From assembly GCA_937991435.1 (NCBI GenBank), contig CALKPY010000007.1, forward strand, positions 51,734 to 115,733: a stretch of 64,000 nucleotides of DNA, in the 5' to 3' direction. Under the pieces are notes generated by a model that saw only the letters and a list, made by a program, of their open reading frames with translations, did no database searches and had not been told where the DNA came from. Within the stretch, counting starts at the first letter, position 1; each line of letters starts with the position of its first letter. Source of the stretch: an uncultured Acidimicrobiales bacterium. GTDB lineage: Bacteria; Actinomycetota; Acidimicrobiia; Acidimicrobiales; UBA10347. Positions 27,686 through 37,107 of this stretch are shown piece after piece. Made by a program: the position numbers and the translations under genes.

Positions 27686-28264
27686 TTACTCTTCTTCGTC
27701 CGAGGAAGCGATGATCGCTTCGAGCTTCTGCGAGAGAGTCTTTCGCTGCTTACCCGACCGCTCTTCAGCTAGAGCGTGCTGGGCTGCGCCGCCGACATCC
27801 GGCTGCGACTCGACCCAAGCAAGGACCTCTGCAGCAGTGCCAATCGGCACCGACCCGTCTTCGGTTTCTGCATCCTCTTCCGGATACGGTTCAAGATCTG
27901 CGATCTCGACTGGCGCTTCCGGTTCTGGGGTGACAGAAGCGGCCACCTCGGCGGCTACCTCTTCGGCGTTCTCATCGAACGTCATGCCAGGATCGGTGAT
28001 TTCCCAATCGTCTTCGCCATCCAACGGATCCTCGGACGCAGGCATTGTCGGCTCAGGGTTCGGAATAACAACCGGCTCGGGAGCAGGACGCTTACCCTGA
28101 ACGGCAGCTTCACGGCGAGAGAACGCTTCTTCAATGGCGCCCTTCGCTGCATCGAGCTTCTGCTCAGTAGCGTAGTAGTACTGCCGGTTGAATCGTAGAA
28201 TCCGCGACGAAACCGACAGGATCCACTGCCCCGACGACGACTGGGTGACTTCGAAGTCGGCCAT
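27686..28264 (-). CDS. Acidic protein of unknown function
   Basis: A 192-residue protein in a TAATG overlap with the gene before it. The first 55 residues look folded (FEVTQSSSGQWILSVSSRIL), the middle is a long Pro/Glu/Asp-rich linker (about residues 60-140) and the end is helical and acidic (LSQKLEAIIASSDEEE). It could be a scaffold-like or decoration protein. No family recognised. Confidence 0.6.
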   Translation of the reverse strand: MADFEVTQSSSGQWILSVSSRILRFNRQYYYATEQKLDAAKGAIEEAFSRREAAVQGKRPAPEPVVIPNPEPTMPASEDPLDGEDDWEITDPGMTFDENAEEVAAEVAASVTPEPEAPVEIADLEPYPEEDAETEDGSVPIGTAAEVLAWVESQPDVGGAAQHALAEERSGKQRKTLSQKLEAIIASSDEEE

Positions 28265-28482
28265 TACTCGGCGGAGACAGGAGCGTCGTCTTCAGCTCCG
28301 GGGATGATCTGGGCGGTGGTGAACGCCGCGACAGAGTCGGGGTTGATGTAGTCGACGGTGTACTGAGCGCCCTCGGGTAGCTCGGTTACAACGCCTTCGC
28401 CAGCGCGGTCAAAGGATGCCGACTCGGCAACCCAAGTGATCGAGTTGCCGGTGGTGAGCTGGACGGAGACTTTAACAGCCAT
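28264..28482 (-). CDS. Small beta-rich protein
   Basis: A 72-residue protein with GAGGA upstream of ATG 28482 and a TAATG overlap with the next gene. The beta-strand pattern (KVSVQLTTGNSITWVAES) and size are like small capsid decoration or head proteins, but this is only a resemblance. Confidence 0.6.
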   Translation of the reverse strand: MAVKVSVQLTTGNSITWVAESASFDRAGEGVVTELPEGAQYTVDYINPDSVAAFTTAQIIPGAEDDAPVSAE

Positions 28483-28558
28483 GATTGTTTTCCTCGGAAG
28501 GGTTGGATATTGGTTACCGGGTCACGTTAGCGCAACCCGGCACCCGTCACGGTGGACC

Positions 28559-28705
28559 CTACTTTGGGGCGAGACTACTGAGCGGCACCAGGAGTTCGGG
28601 CGCTTGGCAGCAGTAGTTCGGCGGGCAGCCGATCGGGTCGTCCTGTGGGAAGACTTCTTCGTCGCAGCAGCAGCCCTTGTTTTCGATGACCATACGTTCT
28701 GGCAT
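28559..28705 (-). CDS. Small cysteine-rich protein
   Basis: A 48-residue open frame starting at ATG 28705 with GGAG ten bases upstream. Six Cys occur in two clusters (NKGCCCDEE, IGCPPNYCC), giving a possible metal or disulfide knot. It is transcribed with the late genes. Function not recognised. Confidence 0.5.
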   Translation of the reverse strand: MPERMVIENKGCCCDEEVFPQDDPIGCPPNYCCQAPELLVPLSSLAPK

Positions 28706-28789
28706 TGTTCGTTCTCCGAGGATGGGGTTTCATAGAGTATGGCGTACTTTTTCTCAAGGTCTGCGGATACTTTGCCGACGTCTTTAACC

Positions 28790-29026
28790 ATGAGAATCAT
28801 CCCGATCCTTTTTCTGCTGTTCTTCGCTATCTGGTTGCCTCAGGCCGCAGCGAACCGGCAACGCGACCTTGCTGGACCGGAGATCCCTCGGATTAGGCTT
28901 GCTGCCCCACCAGCTGGAGGCAGCTGGAATTACGTCATCCCGGAGGGTTACGACTGCGGCGAGTGGTTCGAGTTCACGCAGGAGAATGGCCTCGTACTCG
29001 AACTGTTTTACGAGTGCCCAAACTAA
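28790..29026 (+). CDS. Short secreted or membrane-anchored protein
   Basis: A 78-residue plus-strand protein. The N-terminus MRIIPILFLLFFAIWLPQAAA is read as a signal peptide with an Ala-rich cleavage site, followed by a short polar domain with two Cys (GYDCGEWFEF, ELFYECPN). GATACT at 28766-28771 could be its -10 box with a leader of about 12 bases and no Shine-Dalgarno. It is opposite in direction to the late genes. Role unknown; export is inferred. Confidence 0.55.
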   Translation: MRIIPILFLLFFAIWLPQAAANRQRDLAGPEIPRIRLAAPPAGGSWNYVIPEGYDCGEWFEFTQENGLVLELFYECPN

Positions 29027-29067
29027 AATGGGCCGAATGGCCCATTGTGTTACCGGCCTTTTCTTGC

Positions 29068-29513
29068 GATACTTAATACATAAGCACATAGAGCAGCAGC
29101 TCAGGCCCACTCCCCGAAGGACCGCAAATCTGCTGACACAGAATCTAAACCTAGGAGAAGCAAGCTAGCTTCCCGCCAGAGCCGGTAGGTGGCGCTTCAT
29201 GCCACTGACTGATACCCCGAGACGAGGGGTTCCCTCACAGAAAGCTCAACACGGCCGCAAGCAAGAACTCCTACTCCTAGGGATCCAGAAGCACGGATTG
29301 CGTTCGTAAGTTCCGCCCGATGAAGCCCCCACCGGGGAAGGGAAGTATGCGACATGGCCTAGCGGCTTCTGGATCAAGACTCTCGGGCCGAGCCTCTCGG
29401 TGCCACGCAAACCAGTCATCGAGACAGGTCACTGCATGGCGTGACGCATGTAAGACCCAGAGACACGGGAGAATCCCCGGCCTAGTTCCGCGACAAGGGC
29501 CGGGGATTCTTGC
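29068..29513 (+). ncRNA. Candidate structured RNA of about 430 nt
   Basis: This 490-base gap between genes has no credible open frame. A promoter-like pair TTGTGT (29045-29050), 17 bases, GATACT (29068-29073) would start transcription near 29080. Many stems are visible: a 10-bp pair between GATCCAGAAG near 29282 and CTTCTGGATC near 29367, the hairpins GTGGC/GCCAC near 29192 and ACCCC/GGGGT near 29216, CTCGG/CCGAG near 29386 and GTCAC/GTGAC near 29429. The stretch ends in a 12-bp terminator-like hairpin. I could not match it to RNase P, tmRNA or a group I intron. Strand is inferred from the promoter and terminator. Confidence 0.5.
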
Positions 29514-29518
29514 CGTTT
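29471..29518. terminator. Strong 12-bp hairpin, probable terminator
   Basis: GAATCCCCGGCC at 29471-29482 pairs perfectly with GGCCGGGGATTC at 29498-29509, followed on the plus strand by a T-containing tail. It lies next to the stop of the minus-strand gene at 29518, so it may stop transcription in both directions. Confidence 0.65.
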
Positions 29519-29874
29519 CAGGACAAGAGTAGCTCGATCAGTTCGGCTTCTTTGAGACGCGAGTATCCGGAAAGGCCACGTTCTTTCGCCAACTCTTTCA
29601 GCTCTTTGACTGTGTACTTTTCGGCCATCTCTTCGGCAGTCAGCACAGGATTCTCTGACGTCGGGGCCGGGGTCAGTAGAGGCTCAGGAGGGTCCGGCGG
29701 GCCGGGCGGTTCCTCAAAAACGATCTCTTCGATGTCGGCGCCAAGATCGAGATCGTCGAGCAGGCTTTGTAGCCGCGCCCGTTCATCTTCTGTTTCGAGC
29801 GGGTCTTCGTCGGACGCGTCGAGCGCTACAAGCTGGTCCTGCAATTCGAGGATCTGGTCTGCGATCTTTCCCAT
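29518..29874 (-). CDS. Acidic protein with SAP/Rho-N-like C-terminal domain
   Basis: A 118-residue protein with GGGAG upstream of ATG 29874. The N-terminal half is an acidic coiled coil (ILELQDQLVALDASDED), then a Pro-rich linker, then residues about 83-118 (KYTVKELKELAKERGLSG, ending EAELIELLLS), which match the Rho N-terminal/SAP-type helix-extension-helix used to bind nucleic acid or as a capsid anchor. Such small domains occur at the ends of phage head proteins. Confidence 0.6.
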   Translation of the reverse strand: MGKIADQILELQDQLVALDASDEDPLETEDERARLQSLLDDLDLGADIEEIVFEEPPGPPDPPEPLLTPAPTSENPVLTAEEMAEKYTVKELKELAKERGLSGYSRLKEAELIELLLS

Positions 29875-29883
29875 AGCTACTCC

Positions 29884-32097
29884 CTAGAAGTTCGTGACCG
29901 GCGTACCAGTCACGGTACCGGCAAGGTTAGTTTCGGTGAAAGTCTGGCGGCCGGATCCGTCGAGCGCCTGCTTGATGCCGGTGTTGCCGGTGATGTAGTA
30001 GTAGAAGTACGAATCGAAGTCCGAGTAGCGGAGGATGCCGTCGTTGTTGATGAGGCGGACGTAAGCGATCGATGAGAGATCAAGGCTGTAAACCTGCCCG
30101 GTGCCGCCATCCCACAACATCCGACCGTTCGCATGGAAGGAGCTGGCCGAGAAACGGGCGCCGTTCGTGTTCTGGATCTGAGCATACGACAGATCCGACA
30201 GGGTGACGTAGCGAGTGAACCCGCCGACAGCATCGATGTAATCGAGACGGGCGCCAGTCGAAACATCAACCCGGTCGACGCTTACCCCATTCGTTGTTCC
30301 ACGTAGGCGGATGTAGCCGAGCGCGTGAGCATTCGACCAGACGACAGAGTTCGCGTCGGCGGTTCCTTCAAACGTGATACGTGAAGCGTCCGATGTCACT
30401 CGCGTGACAGTGTTCCTTCCGGGCGTATTGTTGTCGATCCCGCCGCCAGATTTCGCAGTAGCGTACTGGCCGAGCATCGACCCCTGCCGGGTGTAAATGT
30501 ACGAACCCGTCTCAGCCTTCGAATATCGAAGTTCGAGATCAGTCCCAGCGAACGCCCGGATCGTGGACGAATCCTCGGAAGCGACACGGAGAAGTCGCAT
30601 GCGATCGGCGCCGTTCGCCGAGATGACGCCGTAGCTTTCGGTGGATGCTTGATCGAAATCGATGTCGCCAGCGTTACGTAGGTCGACCTGCCCGGAAGAG
30701 AAGTTCGAGGACGTGATGTCGCCAGTCGCACCCAGTCCATAAAGGATCACGTATGAATCGAAGACGGTTCGGGTGATGGTGAGGCCGTCAGCCCGAACGA
30801 ACGAAAGGTCGGCGACAGTTGAATCGTCCATCGAGGCGGTGCCAGACAGAAGAACCCGTCCGGCAGATTTCACGGTCGAGTCACGAAGAATCGCATTATC
30901 CGAGAGGATGGCATAGCTGCCGCCATTCTCGATGACATTACGTTCCACGATCGCGTCGCCCGATGTATCGAGGCGAGCGGTGGGTGTCCCGACGTTGTCG
31001 CGGACCGTACCGCCGCCGTAGTTGAAATCGAAGTCTTCAAAATCGTTGCCGGAGACAAGTGGGTTTCCCCATGGGAAGACGTTGATCTCGTCGCCGTTAT
31101 CGGACTTGATGTTGTTACCGAGGTTGTCGTACAGGTCAACGATCCGACAGGTATCGGGGTCCCAGCGGCCGTGCCACGAGGAGTCATCCCACTGAGTGTC
31201 GACTGCGACGTTCCATGAGACTTCGTTAGCCGAGGTGGCGTGGGTGTGAATGCGGGCCGGGCCAAGCGTCCCGAAGACGCCGTCGGTAACAATATATTCG
31301 CAGCCTTGTTCCAGCGTCCCAGCGTCGCCTGCAGCGCGAAGCTGAGCGCAGGTACGCTCAAGGATGCGAGGCTCTGGCGGGACGTAAGGTTCGCCGCCGC
31401 TGCCACAGTCGAGACATTCCAGCTTGATCGGCTTGAAGGATTCACCTTCAAGAAGAACGTACGGGTCGCACGGGTCATCTTCGATGATCTTGCAGTCGTC
31501 CTTTGGCCGGGACTGGTATGAGACCGGGTCGGATAGTGTGGTTTGGCCCACAATGTTTGCGCGCAGGTTGAAGCCGGAGAAGTCCGGGCCAGGATCGTGG
31601 ATGAGGACCGTGAGCTTGACAAGGCCGCCAGGTGGTACCGTCATGAACGGTCCCTGCGAATTATATGGTGTGCCGCCGCCAGTCTGATACCGCTCGTGCA
31701 CTAGCGACGCTGGGCAGTCGCAGGAGGCGTATACTCGCACCGATTCGGCCCGAGTGTCCGTGTCTCTCAACTCGATCGGGTCGGCTCCGTCGTTGTGCAC
31801 CCAATAGCAAAGACGATGTTCGTCTTGTCCCTGCTCACCTTGAGCTGACGATTGGGCGAACCGAGTGTCGGTCTCAACGCCGGTAGCGTTTGGCGGACCG
31901 TTTACATGCGTCGGGATGCCGTCGGCGCCAGCAGCGCCAGCCCACGCCATCTCGAACCCATCTTCATCCGAGTTCGGGTTCCCGACCCCGGAAGCGTTCG
32001 CTCCAGACCAGCGTTCCCACGTAAACCCGCGAACGGCGGTGGACGGGTCAAGGAACCAGACCAGCCGAGGGGTTTTACAACAGCGCTTCTTAGCCAT
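29884..32097 (-). CDS. Beta-helix decoration or fibre protein
   Basis: A 737-residue protein starting in a TAATG overlap with the giant upstream gene. Residues 1-235 form a head-binding-like region with Cys (KKRCCKTPRLVWFLDPST, VYASCDCPASL, IKLECLDCGSG). From about residue 250 the sequence reads as a right-handed beta-helix (VRDNVGTPTARLDTSG, AIVERNVIENGGSY, ITRTVFDSYVILYG). The C-terminus SGRQTFTETNLAGTVTG may cap the helix. No glycosidase residues recognised. Virion surface role inferred. Confidence 0.6.
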   Translation of the reverse strand: MAKKRCCKTPRLVWFLDPSTAVRGFTWERWSGANASGVGNPNSDEDGFEMAWAGAAGADGIPTHVNGPPNATGVETDTRFAQSSAQGEQGQDEHRLCYWVHNDGADPIELRDTDTRAESVRVYASCDCPASLVHERYQTGGGTPYNSQGPFMTVPPGGLVKLTVLIHDPGPDFSGFNLRANIVGQTTLSDPVSYQSRPKDDCKIIEDDPCDPYVLLEGESFKPIKLECLDCGSGGEPYVPPEPRILERTCAQLRAAGDAGTLEQGCEYIVTDGVFGTLGPARIHTHATSANEVSWNVAVDTQWDDSSWHGRWDPDTCRIVDLYDNLGNNIKSDNGDEINVFPWGNPLVSGNDFEDFDFNYGGGTVRDNVGTPTARLDTSGDAIVERNVIENGGSYAILSDNAILRDSTVKSAGRVLLSGTASMDDSTVADLSFVRADGLTITRTVFDSYVILYGLGATGDITSSNFSSGQVDLRNAGDIDFDQASTESYGVISANGADRMRLLRVASEDSSTIRAFAGTDLELRYSKAETGSYIYTRQGSMLGQYATAKSGGGIDNNTPGRNTVTRVTSDASRITFEGTADANSVVWSNAHALGYIRLRGTTNGVSVDRVDVSTGARLDYIDAVGGFTRYVTLSDLSYAQIQNTNGARFSASSFHANGRMLWDGGTGQVYSLDLSSIAYVRLINNDGILRYSDFDSYFYYYITGNTGIKQALDGSGRQTFTETNLAGTVTGTPVTNF

Positions 32098-35000
32098 TAG
32101 CAGCAGTCCTTAAAGCCGAGCGTAGTCAAAGCTCGTGGCGGGAAGAGCGGGTTGCCGAGTTCATCGATCAGCGTGTAGCCATCGACAAGCTCGCCGTCCA
32201 CTTCGACGCATCCTTCGATCAGGTGCTGGTTCGGGAGGGGACATGCCCCACCGAGGAGCGCATTGACGTCGCCCGGAACTACAGCCTGTCCGTTGGTCGG
32301 GTCGTAGTAGGTGGTCGTCCCGTCGATGGTTACAGCGAGAAGCGTTCCAAGTTTCGGATCGCAGACGTCGGCCGAGACCAGATCGACGTCGGGGTCGCAC
32401 GGTTCGATTGTTCCGATGACTTCAGCGAACGTATCGATATCGGCGAGGTACTGGTTGGTGGAAGTTTCGACTCCGTCGAGGTAGACCGTTTCCACGACCT
32501 GCCAGACAGGAACTTTGACGCCGTCAACGACAGCACAGACCGCTTCGATTTCCAGCTCGGTAGTAACGGTCGGCTGGGTCCGACAGGACACCAGCGAGAT
32601 CGGCAGAGCCGGATCCGGGACAATTGGTTCTGTGGTTCCTTCGAGGACCACAGCGACGCAATCGATGTCTACGCAGCATGAGGCTCCAGCGGCCAGAGCC
32701 GTCAGAGAGATATCGTCGATACCCATTCGCAGGGCGAGCGACGATGTTGTCCACGGACCAAACTTGATGTCGTGGCTTGTCGCTGTAGCAACGAACGTGA
32801 CCGTCCGCTTTTCCCAGTTGAGGTTGAGGTCAGTCGGCCCGGTCTGGGTTGTGGTCGTTTCGGCTGTAGACGCTGCGAGCGTGTTGTCGATGTGCACCGA
32901 CCAGCCGCCAGTTTGGGCGGTCGCGTTGGACTGCTGAACAACGGCCTGCCAGAAGCAGATCGAGTACGAGTCCCCGGGCACAAGACCTGAGACGTTCTGC
33001 TGGAGGCCTTCGCCGAAACCGGTGAGTTGGCTGGCCGAACCGAGAAGCGAAGAAACGAACGATGTTCCCTGATGCGGCGTACCCGCTGTTCCGTTGCTGA
33101 CGTTATGGCCGGTAAGGCTCGTCGTGTCGGAAGTGTCGCGAGGAGAGCTTGACGCAGGAGACGTAGGATCGGTGTACGGGATCTGTGACCAGCCGGTAGG
33201 CAGGACGCTGATCCCGGCGGTGCCTTCGAGTTCGCCGTTGGTGAGGAGGTTGACGGCCGGAACCGACTCGCACTCTCCCTCAGGGCATGAACTCTTGATG
33301 AAGAGCGTCGCTGGCTGGCCGTTGTAGCAGCCTTCAGCGATGACCGAAGTGGTGACGTCTTCAAGGATGCAAGCCCCGGGGGTGAGGGTTCCCACCTCTG
33401 TGACTACGTTCTGGTTGACATCGATGTAGTATTCGAGACCGAATTCGCCGTCGATGTACACCTGAATTGGGGTGAGGGTTCCGGCGACGTCGGAGCAAAC
33501 ATCGGGGAGAGTCACTACGTCGTAGTCGGGGCCTTCAGGGTCGCAGTTTGTCGCTGAGACGGTTCCATCGGGGCCTGTGCAAACTTCCACAGACTGAGTG
33601 GTCCATGCCTGCAAGGCGCAGAAGCGGCCTCCGCAGAAGCCAGTCGGGAGCGCAGGGTCGTCGGCCGGGTCGAAGTAGTACCGGCCTTCAGCGTCGGGAC
33701 CTGCTACGACAGGTGCGCCTACGAGGGTCAGGATATGGGCGAGCCGTTCAGCTTCAGTCCATGTGTCCCAGCCCGCGATGTCGACAACGTCGATCGAATC
33801 GGCGCCGATTCGGATCTGAGTGGTCGTGTCGGCGGTCATTCCGGCCGGGATGCGACCGCAGTACAGAAATTCGGTGGTGCAACCGAGGGGTTCGCCGTCG
33901 AGCGCCGACAGGATGGTGATTCCCGATGGGCATACAGCTACGAGGAATTCCCGTGGAGTCTCGTCACACCAGACTTCGTAGGTGCAATCTTCTTCGCACA
34001 GCTTGTCGCGAATTTCTCCGAGGGTTTCGTTAGCGCACTTGTCTTCGGTGAACAGGACTTGGCGCTTAGCGCCGCTAGCCTCTTCAGCTTTTCCGCAGTA
34101 GGAGATGAACGTGACCGTTGACGGAGTGCTTTGGTCGCCGAGGACCGTCGCCAGTTCGGTTCCGTCGCACGCCGTCGCAGACGCAAGACCGGGAGCCATA
34201 ACGCCGCCGCCAGTAGCGACTGGAAGACTGGTGTTGCCGTCGCCGATGAACGTTGCGCCGTCGCCATGCTTCAGCATGAACAGGCAGTCGCCTTCGATAG
34301 CAGCGGTGATCGCCGCTGTGAGATCGGCGTTGAAAGCGGAGTGCTTTACAGCCGGGGCACCGTCCTGCCCGAACACCGAGAAGCCAGTGTGCTCGCCCTG
34401 TGAGAGTTCTTCAACGACGCATTCTTCGTCGCTAGTTCCTTCGCCGTCCACGTCGCAGCACGAATCGCCGATGAGCGCTTCGAGAGGGTTCGGCGGGGCG
34501 CATGGGACAGCACACTTGGCGCCGACAGGAGGCTGGATGTCGTTGCCATCGCAGTCCTTCCAGAAGATGCCGTCGCACGTGACAGCCATGTAGTAGGTCT
34601 CATCAGGCAACGTGTGAACGATGAGGTCTTTCGTCGCTCCGATGTAATCGGGGTCGGACGAGTTGACGATCTCAAACTGGACGATCGGCGATACGCAACC
34701 GGCGCACTCCCAGAGCCAACCTGAAGCCCAAAGCTCTTGAGAATCGGGGTTCGTGAGGAAGTTCCCGGGATCAGCCGGGAACGTCGGAGCGTCGTAGGCA
34801 GGGTACGCTGCGAGGTTCGCTACGTGAACGGCACGGCAGCCTTTCGGAGACGTGTGGTTAGCGCAAACGAACTTGACAAGGCAGTCCGGCATAGCAGCTT
34901 CGAGCGCAGCACGGAAGCCAAGGTAATACGGGTCTGACAGGACACCGAGATTGACGGAAGTTCCGTCTTCAAGGTGGGCGACAATTTCCATTGCCTTCCC

Positions 35001-37055
35001 GTTGGACAGGTGATTGAACTGGGTAGCGCCGGGGAATACCCATCGCGAGTTATCGGCCACCGAGTAGTTAGATCCGGGCACGGTAACGCAACCGAAGACG
35101 GCGTCGGGCGGGCAGGGCGGAGGCGGAATTTCGGGTTCAGCGCCTGAGTCGCAATCGGCGATGACGCCGACCTGTGTGTACTCTACGAGAGCGCCGTCGA
35201 TCAGTTGCCAGTAGGTGACCGTTTGGTCTGCGCCGCAGGTCTTGACCTGAACGATGATGTCCGTTGCGTGAGTGGTGTCTTCGATCTCGGGGTCACCCGA
35301 GTAGCTGATATCGCACCAGTTACCGGGGATCTCTGAAGTGGTGCAGCCGTCGTCGCACGGAATGAGGCAGGAAGGATCAGGCGCCGGGATGACGGCCTTG
35401 GTTTCTTCGTCGATCCATTCGCACTGAACGTCCCCGTTGCAGTCGTAGTAACGGACCCGAGTAACTCGGGTTTCGCCTACCGGTACTTGCTGAATACCGA
35501 AGATCCAGACGCGGCCGTTGCAGTCAGTGACTTGGAACGATTCGAGACCGATGTCTTCGCATGAGGTCGAACGGCCGAAGCAATTGATCTTGCCGCCGTT
35601 GGCGCGTTCGTCGTCGCAGCCGCGACCCGCCGGGGTGTCGTAGCCGAGGCCTTGGAGAGTCGTCCAGAGGAGGTCGTTGAGAGGACCCCATGTTCCAGCG
35701 GTAGTCGTTTCGACAACAGGAGCGGGGAGCACATTGACGCCGTCGATCATGATGTTGTCAATGGTCGCCGTACCACATTTCAGGTGGCGATCGATGAAAC
35801 CTTGGCGGGTGCCGTCTCCGCCGACGATCTCGACTGTGCCGTGAGCGTGTGGCGGCATGTAGCCAGCGAACGGGGCGACATCGGGAAGCAAAGCACCGGT
35901 AGCGATGTCGGCGTGAATTCCGTTGTCCCACTCGTAGTAGTAGAGCGGAACGATGAAGCATTCGGAATCGATGATGGTCCGTGGTTCACACTCGCATTCT
36001 TCGAACGGGCCGAGCGCTGAGGAAGGAAAATCGGTTCCGGACTCGAAGGGGCCTTCGGTCCATAGACCATCTTCGGTTTCGTAGTCAACGAAGTCGACCT
36101 TGTCGCCGTTCTCGTCGCACAAAGTACGGATACCGAGGAAGGTCGCTTCGCCGCAGTAGGTGACGGTGCAGTCTTCTTCATCGACATCGATTTCGATCAG
36201 GACTGAAAGGTCGCCAGTCGCGATGAACTGCAGGTACGAGGCTTCGTCGTAGACGGCCGAGTCTCGTGTAATTACACCGTTGATGTCTGTGCAGACGACA
36301 GTGTCAAGAATGATCGGCGTCTTCACGCCATCCGAGTCTTCGCAGCATGCACGCTGCTGTTCGGTTTCGCAAGTGATGCCTTCAGCGGGGCTTTCAGGGA
36401 ACCCCTTCTCGCAGCGGGCGACACAAATTTCGGTGCCGTACTCTGCAGCCAACGCGTCGAGATCGAGGTACAAGCCGGTTTCGGTGTCGATGATGAGGAA
36501 CTCGAAGCCGTTGCCCTGTTCGTCGGGGCAGTCGGTGACGATCCGTTCGTAGCAGCCGATCTGTTCCGATGGCTTATTGCCTACGAACTGCGTGTAAGTC
36601 TTTGAGCCTTTGTCCCAAACGCGGGTAGACGTGATGGGACCATACTCAGAGATCTGGGCGACGTCGCACGGTACGGTCGCTCGGAGGTGCCGGAAATGGT
36701 AGAGCGGGAGCTGCCCGACGAACATCGACCAGGTGAGGCCGTTCGGGTCGAGCGAGGTGAGGAGCGCCCCGAGGTCAGCGAAGTAGGCGTCGTAGCCTGC
36801 CCCGCCGGGAGGGTACGGCCCCAACACTGTCGGGGTTGTGATCATCTCTGCCCCGTCCACGATCCACGACGTGACGGTGTACGTCGAGTCCCCGGAAAGG
36901 AACAGGGCGCCCGGCGCGACAGATCCAGAGAACGCCCCGCCGTTACCATTGTCGTAGGCGAGCGTGATCGGTGTGAACACGTTCACGCAATGCGTCGGGT
37001 GGCCCTCTGGGCAGCTTTCGCAGTCGCCTTCAAGGAGACTAATTTGTCTTGCCAT
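32097..37055 (-). CDS. Giant cysteine-rich virion protein with carbohydrate-binding-like domain
   Basis: A 1652-residue protein, the longest in the window. It is a chain of small Cys-bounded domains (CETEQQRACCEDSDGV, CDENGDKVDFVDYETED, IPCDDGCTTSEIPGNWC) with repeated SxxxGxxVxxxDxxT patterns. About residues 1325-1500 read as a galactose-binding-like jelly roll: NLLTNGELEGTAGISVLPTG, LVPGDSYSICFWQAV, GWSVHIDNT, MGIDDISLTAL. It lies two genes after the second capsid-like gene, so head decoration or fibre is likely. Function is inferred. Confidence 0.6.
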   Translation of the reverse strand: MARQISLLEGDCESCPEGHPTHCVNVFTPITLAYDNGNGGAFSGSVAPGALFLSGDSTYTVTSWIVDGAEMITTPTVLGPYPPGGAGYDAYFADLGALLTSLDPNGLTWSMFVGQLPLYHFRHLRATVPCDVAQISEYGPITSTRVWDKGSKTYTQFVGNKPSEQIGCYERIVTDCPDEQGNGFEFLIIDTETGLYLDLDALAAEYGTEICVARCEKGFPESPAEGITCETEQQRACCEDSDGVKTPIILDTVVCTDINGVITRDSAVYDEASYLQFIATGDLSVLIEIDVDEEDCTVTYCGEATFLGIRTLCDENGDKVDFVDYETEDGLWTEGPFESGTDFPSSALGPFEECECEPRTIIDSECFIVPLYYYEWDNGIHADIATGALLPDVAPFAGYMPPHAHGTVEIVGGDGTRQGFIDRHLKCGTATIDNIMIDGVNVLPAPVVETTTAGTWGPLNDLLWTTLQGLGYDTPAGRGCDDERANGGKINCFGRSTSCEDIGLESFQVTDCNGRVWIFGIQQVPVGETRVTRVRYYDCNGDVQCEWIDEETKAVIPAPDPSCLIPCDDGCTTSEIPGNWCDISYSGDPEIEDTTHATDIIVQVKTCGADQTVTYWQLIDGALVEYTQVGVIADCDSGAEPEIPPPPCPPDAVFGCVTVPGSNYSVADNSRWVFPGATQFNHLSNGKAMEIVAHLEDGTSVNLGVLSDPYYLGFRAALEAAMPDCLVKFVCANHTSPKGCRAVHVANLAAYPAYDAPTFPADPGNFLTNPDSQELWASGWLWECAGCVSPIVQFEIVNSSDPDYIGATKDLIVHTLPDETYYMAVTCDGIFWKDCDGNDIQPPVGAKCAVPCAPPNPLEALIGDSCCDVDGEGTSDEECVVEELSQGEHTGFSVFGQDGAPAVKHSAFNADLTAAITAAIEGDCLFMLKHGDGATFIGDGNTSLPVATGGGVMAPGLASATACDGTELATVLGDQSTPSTVTFISYCGKAEEASGAKRQVLFTEDKCANETLGEIRDKLCEEDCTYEVWCDETPREFLVAVCPSGITILSALDGEPLGCTTEFLYCGRIPAGMTADTTTQIRIGADSIDVVDIAGWDTWTEAERLAHILTLVGAPVVAGPDAEGRYYFDPADDPALPTGFCGGRFCALQAWTTQSVEVCTGPDGTVSATNCDPEGPDYDVVTLPDVCSDVAGTLTPIQVYIDGEFGLEYYIDVNQNVVTEVGTLTPGACILEDVTTSVIAEGCYNGQPATLFIKSSCPEGECESVPAVNLLTNGELEGTAGISVLPTGWSQIPYTDPTSPASSSPRDTSDTTSLTGHNVSNGTAGTPHQGTSFVSSLLGSASQLTGFGEGLQQNVSGLVPGDSYSICFWQAVVQQSNATAQTGGWSVHIDNTLAASTAETTTTQTGPTDLNLNWEKRTVTFVATATSHDIKFGPWTTSSLALRMGIDDISLTALAAGASCCVDIDCVAVVLEGTTEPIVPDPALPISLVSCRTQPTVTTELEIEAVCAVVDGVKVPVWQVVETVYLDGVETSTNQYLADIDTFAEVIGTIEPCDPDVDLVSADVCDPKLGTLLAVTIDGTTTYYDPTNGQAVVPGDVNALLGGACPLPNQHLIEGCVEVDGELVDGYTLIDELGNPLFPPRALTTLGFKDCC

Positions 37056-37107
37056 TTTGCTTAGGCCTTCGTGGAACGAGGAGGGGTAGAGAAGATCAAC
37101 AGGGGGT

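Noticed and set aside
29029..29046. ATGGGCC/GGCCCAT hairpin as a terminator after the secreted protein
   Set aside because: No T-tract follows; it overlaps the putative -35 box of the structured RNA instead.
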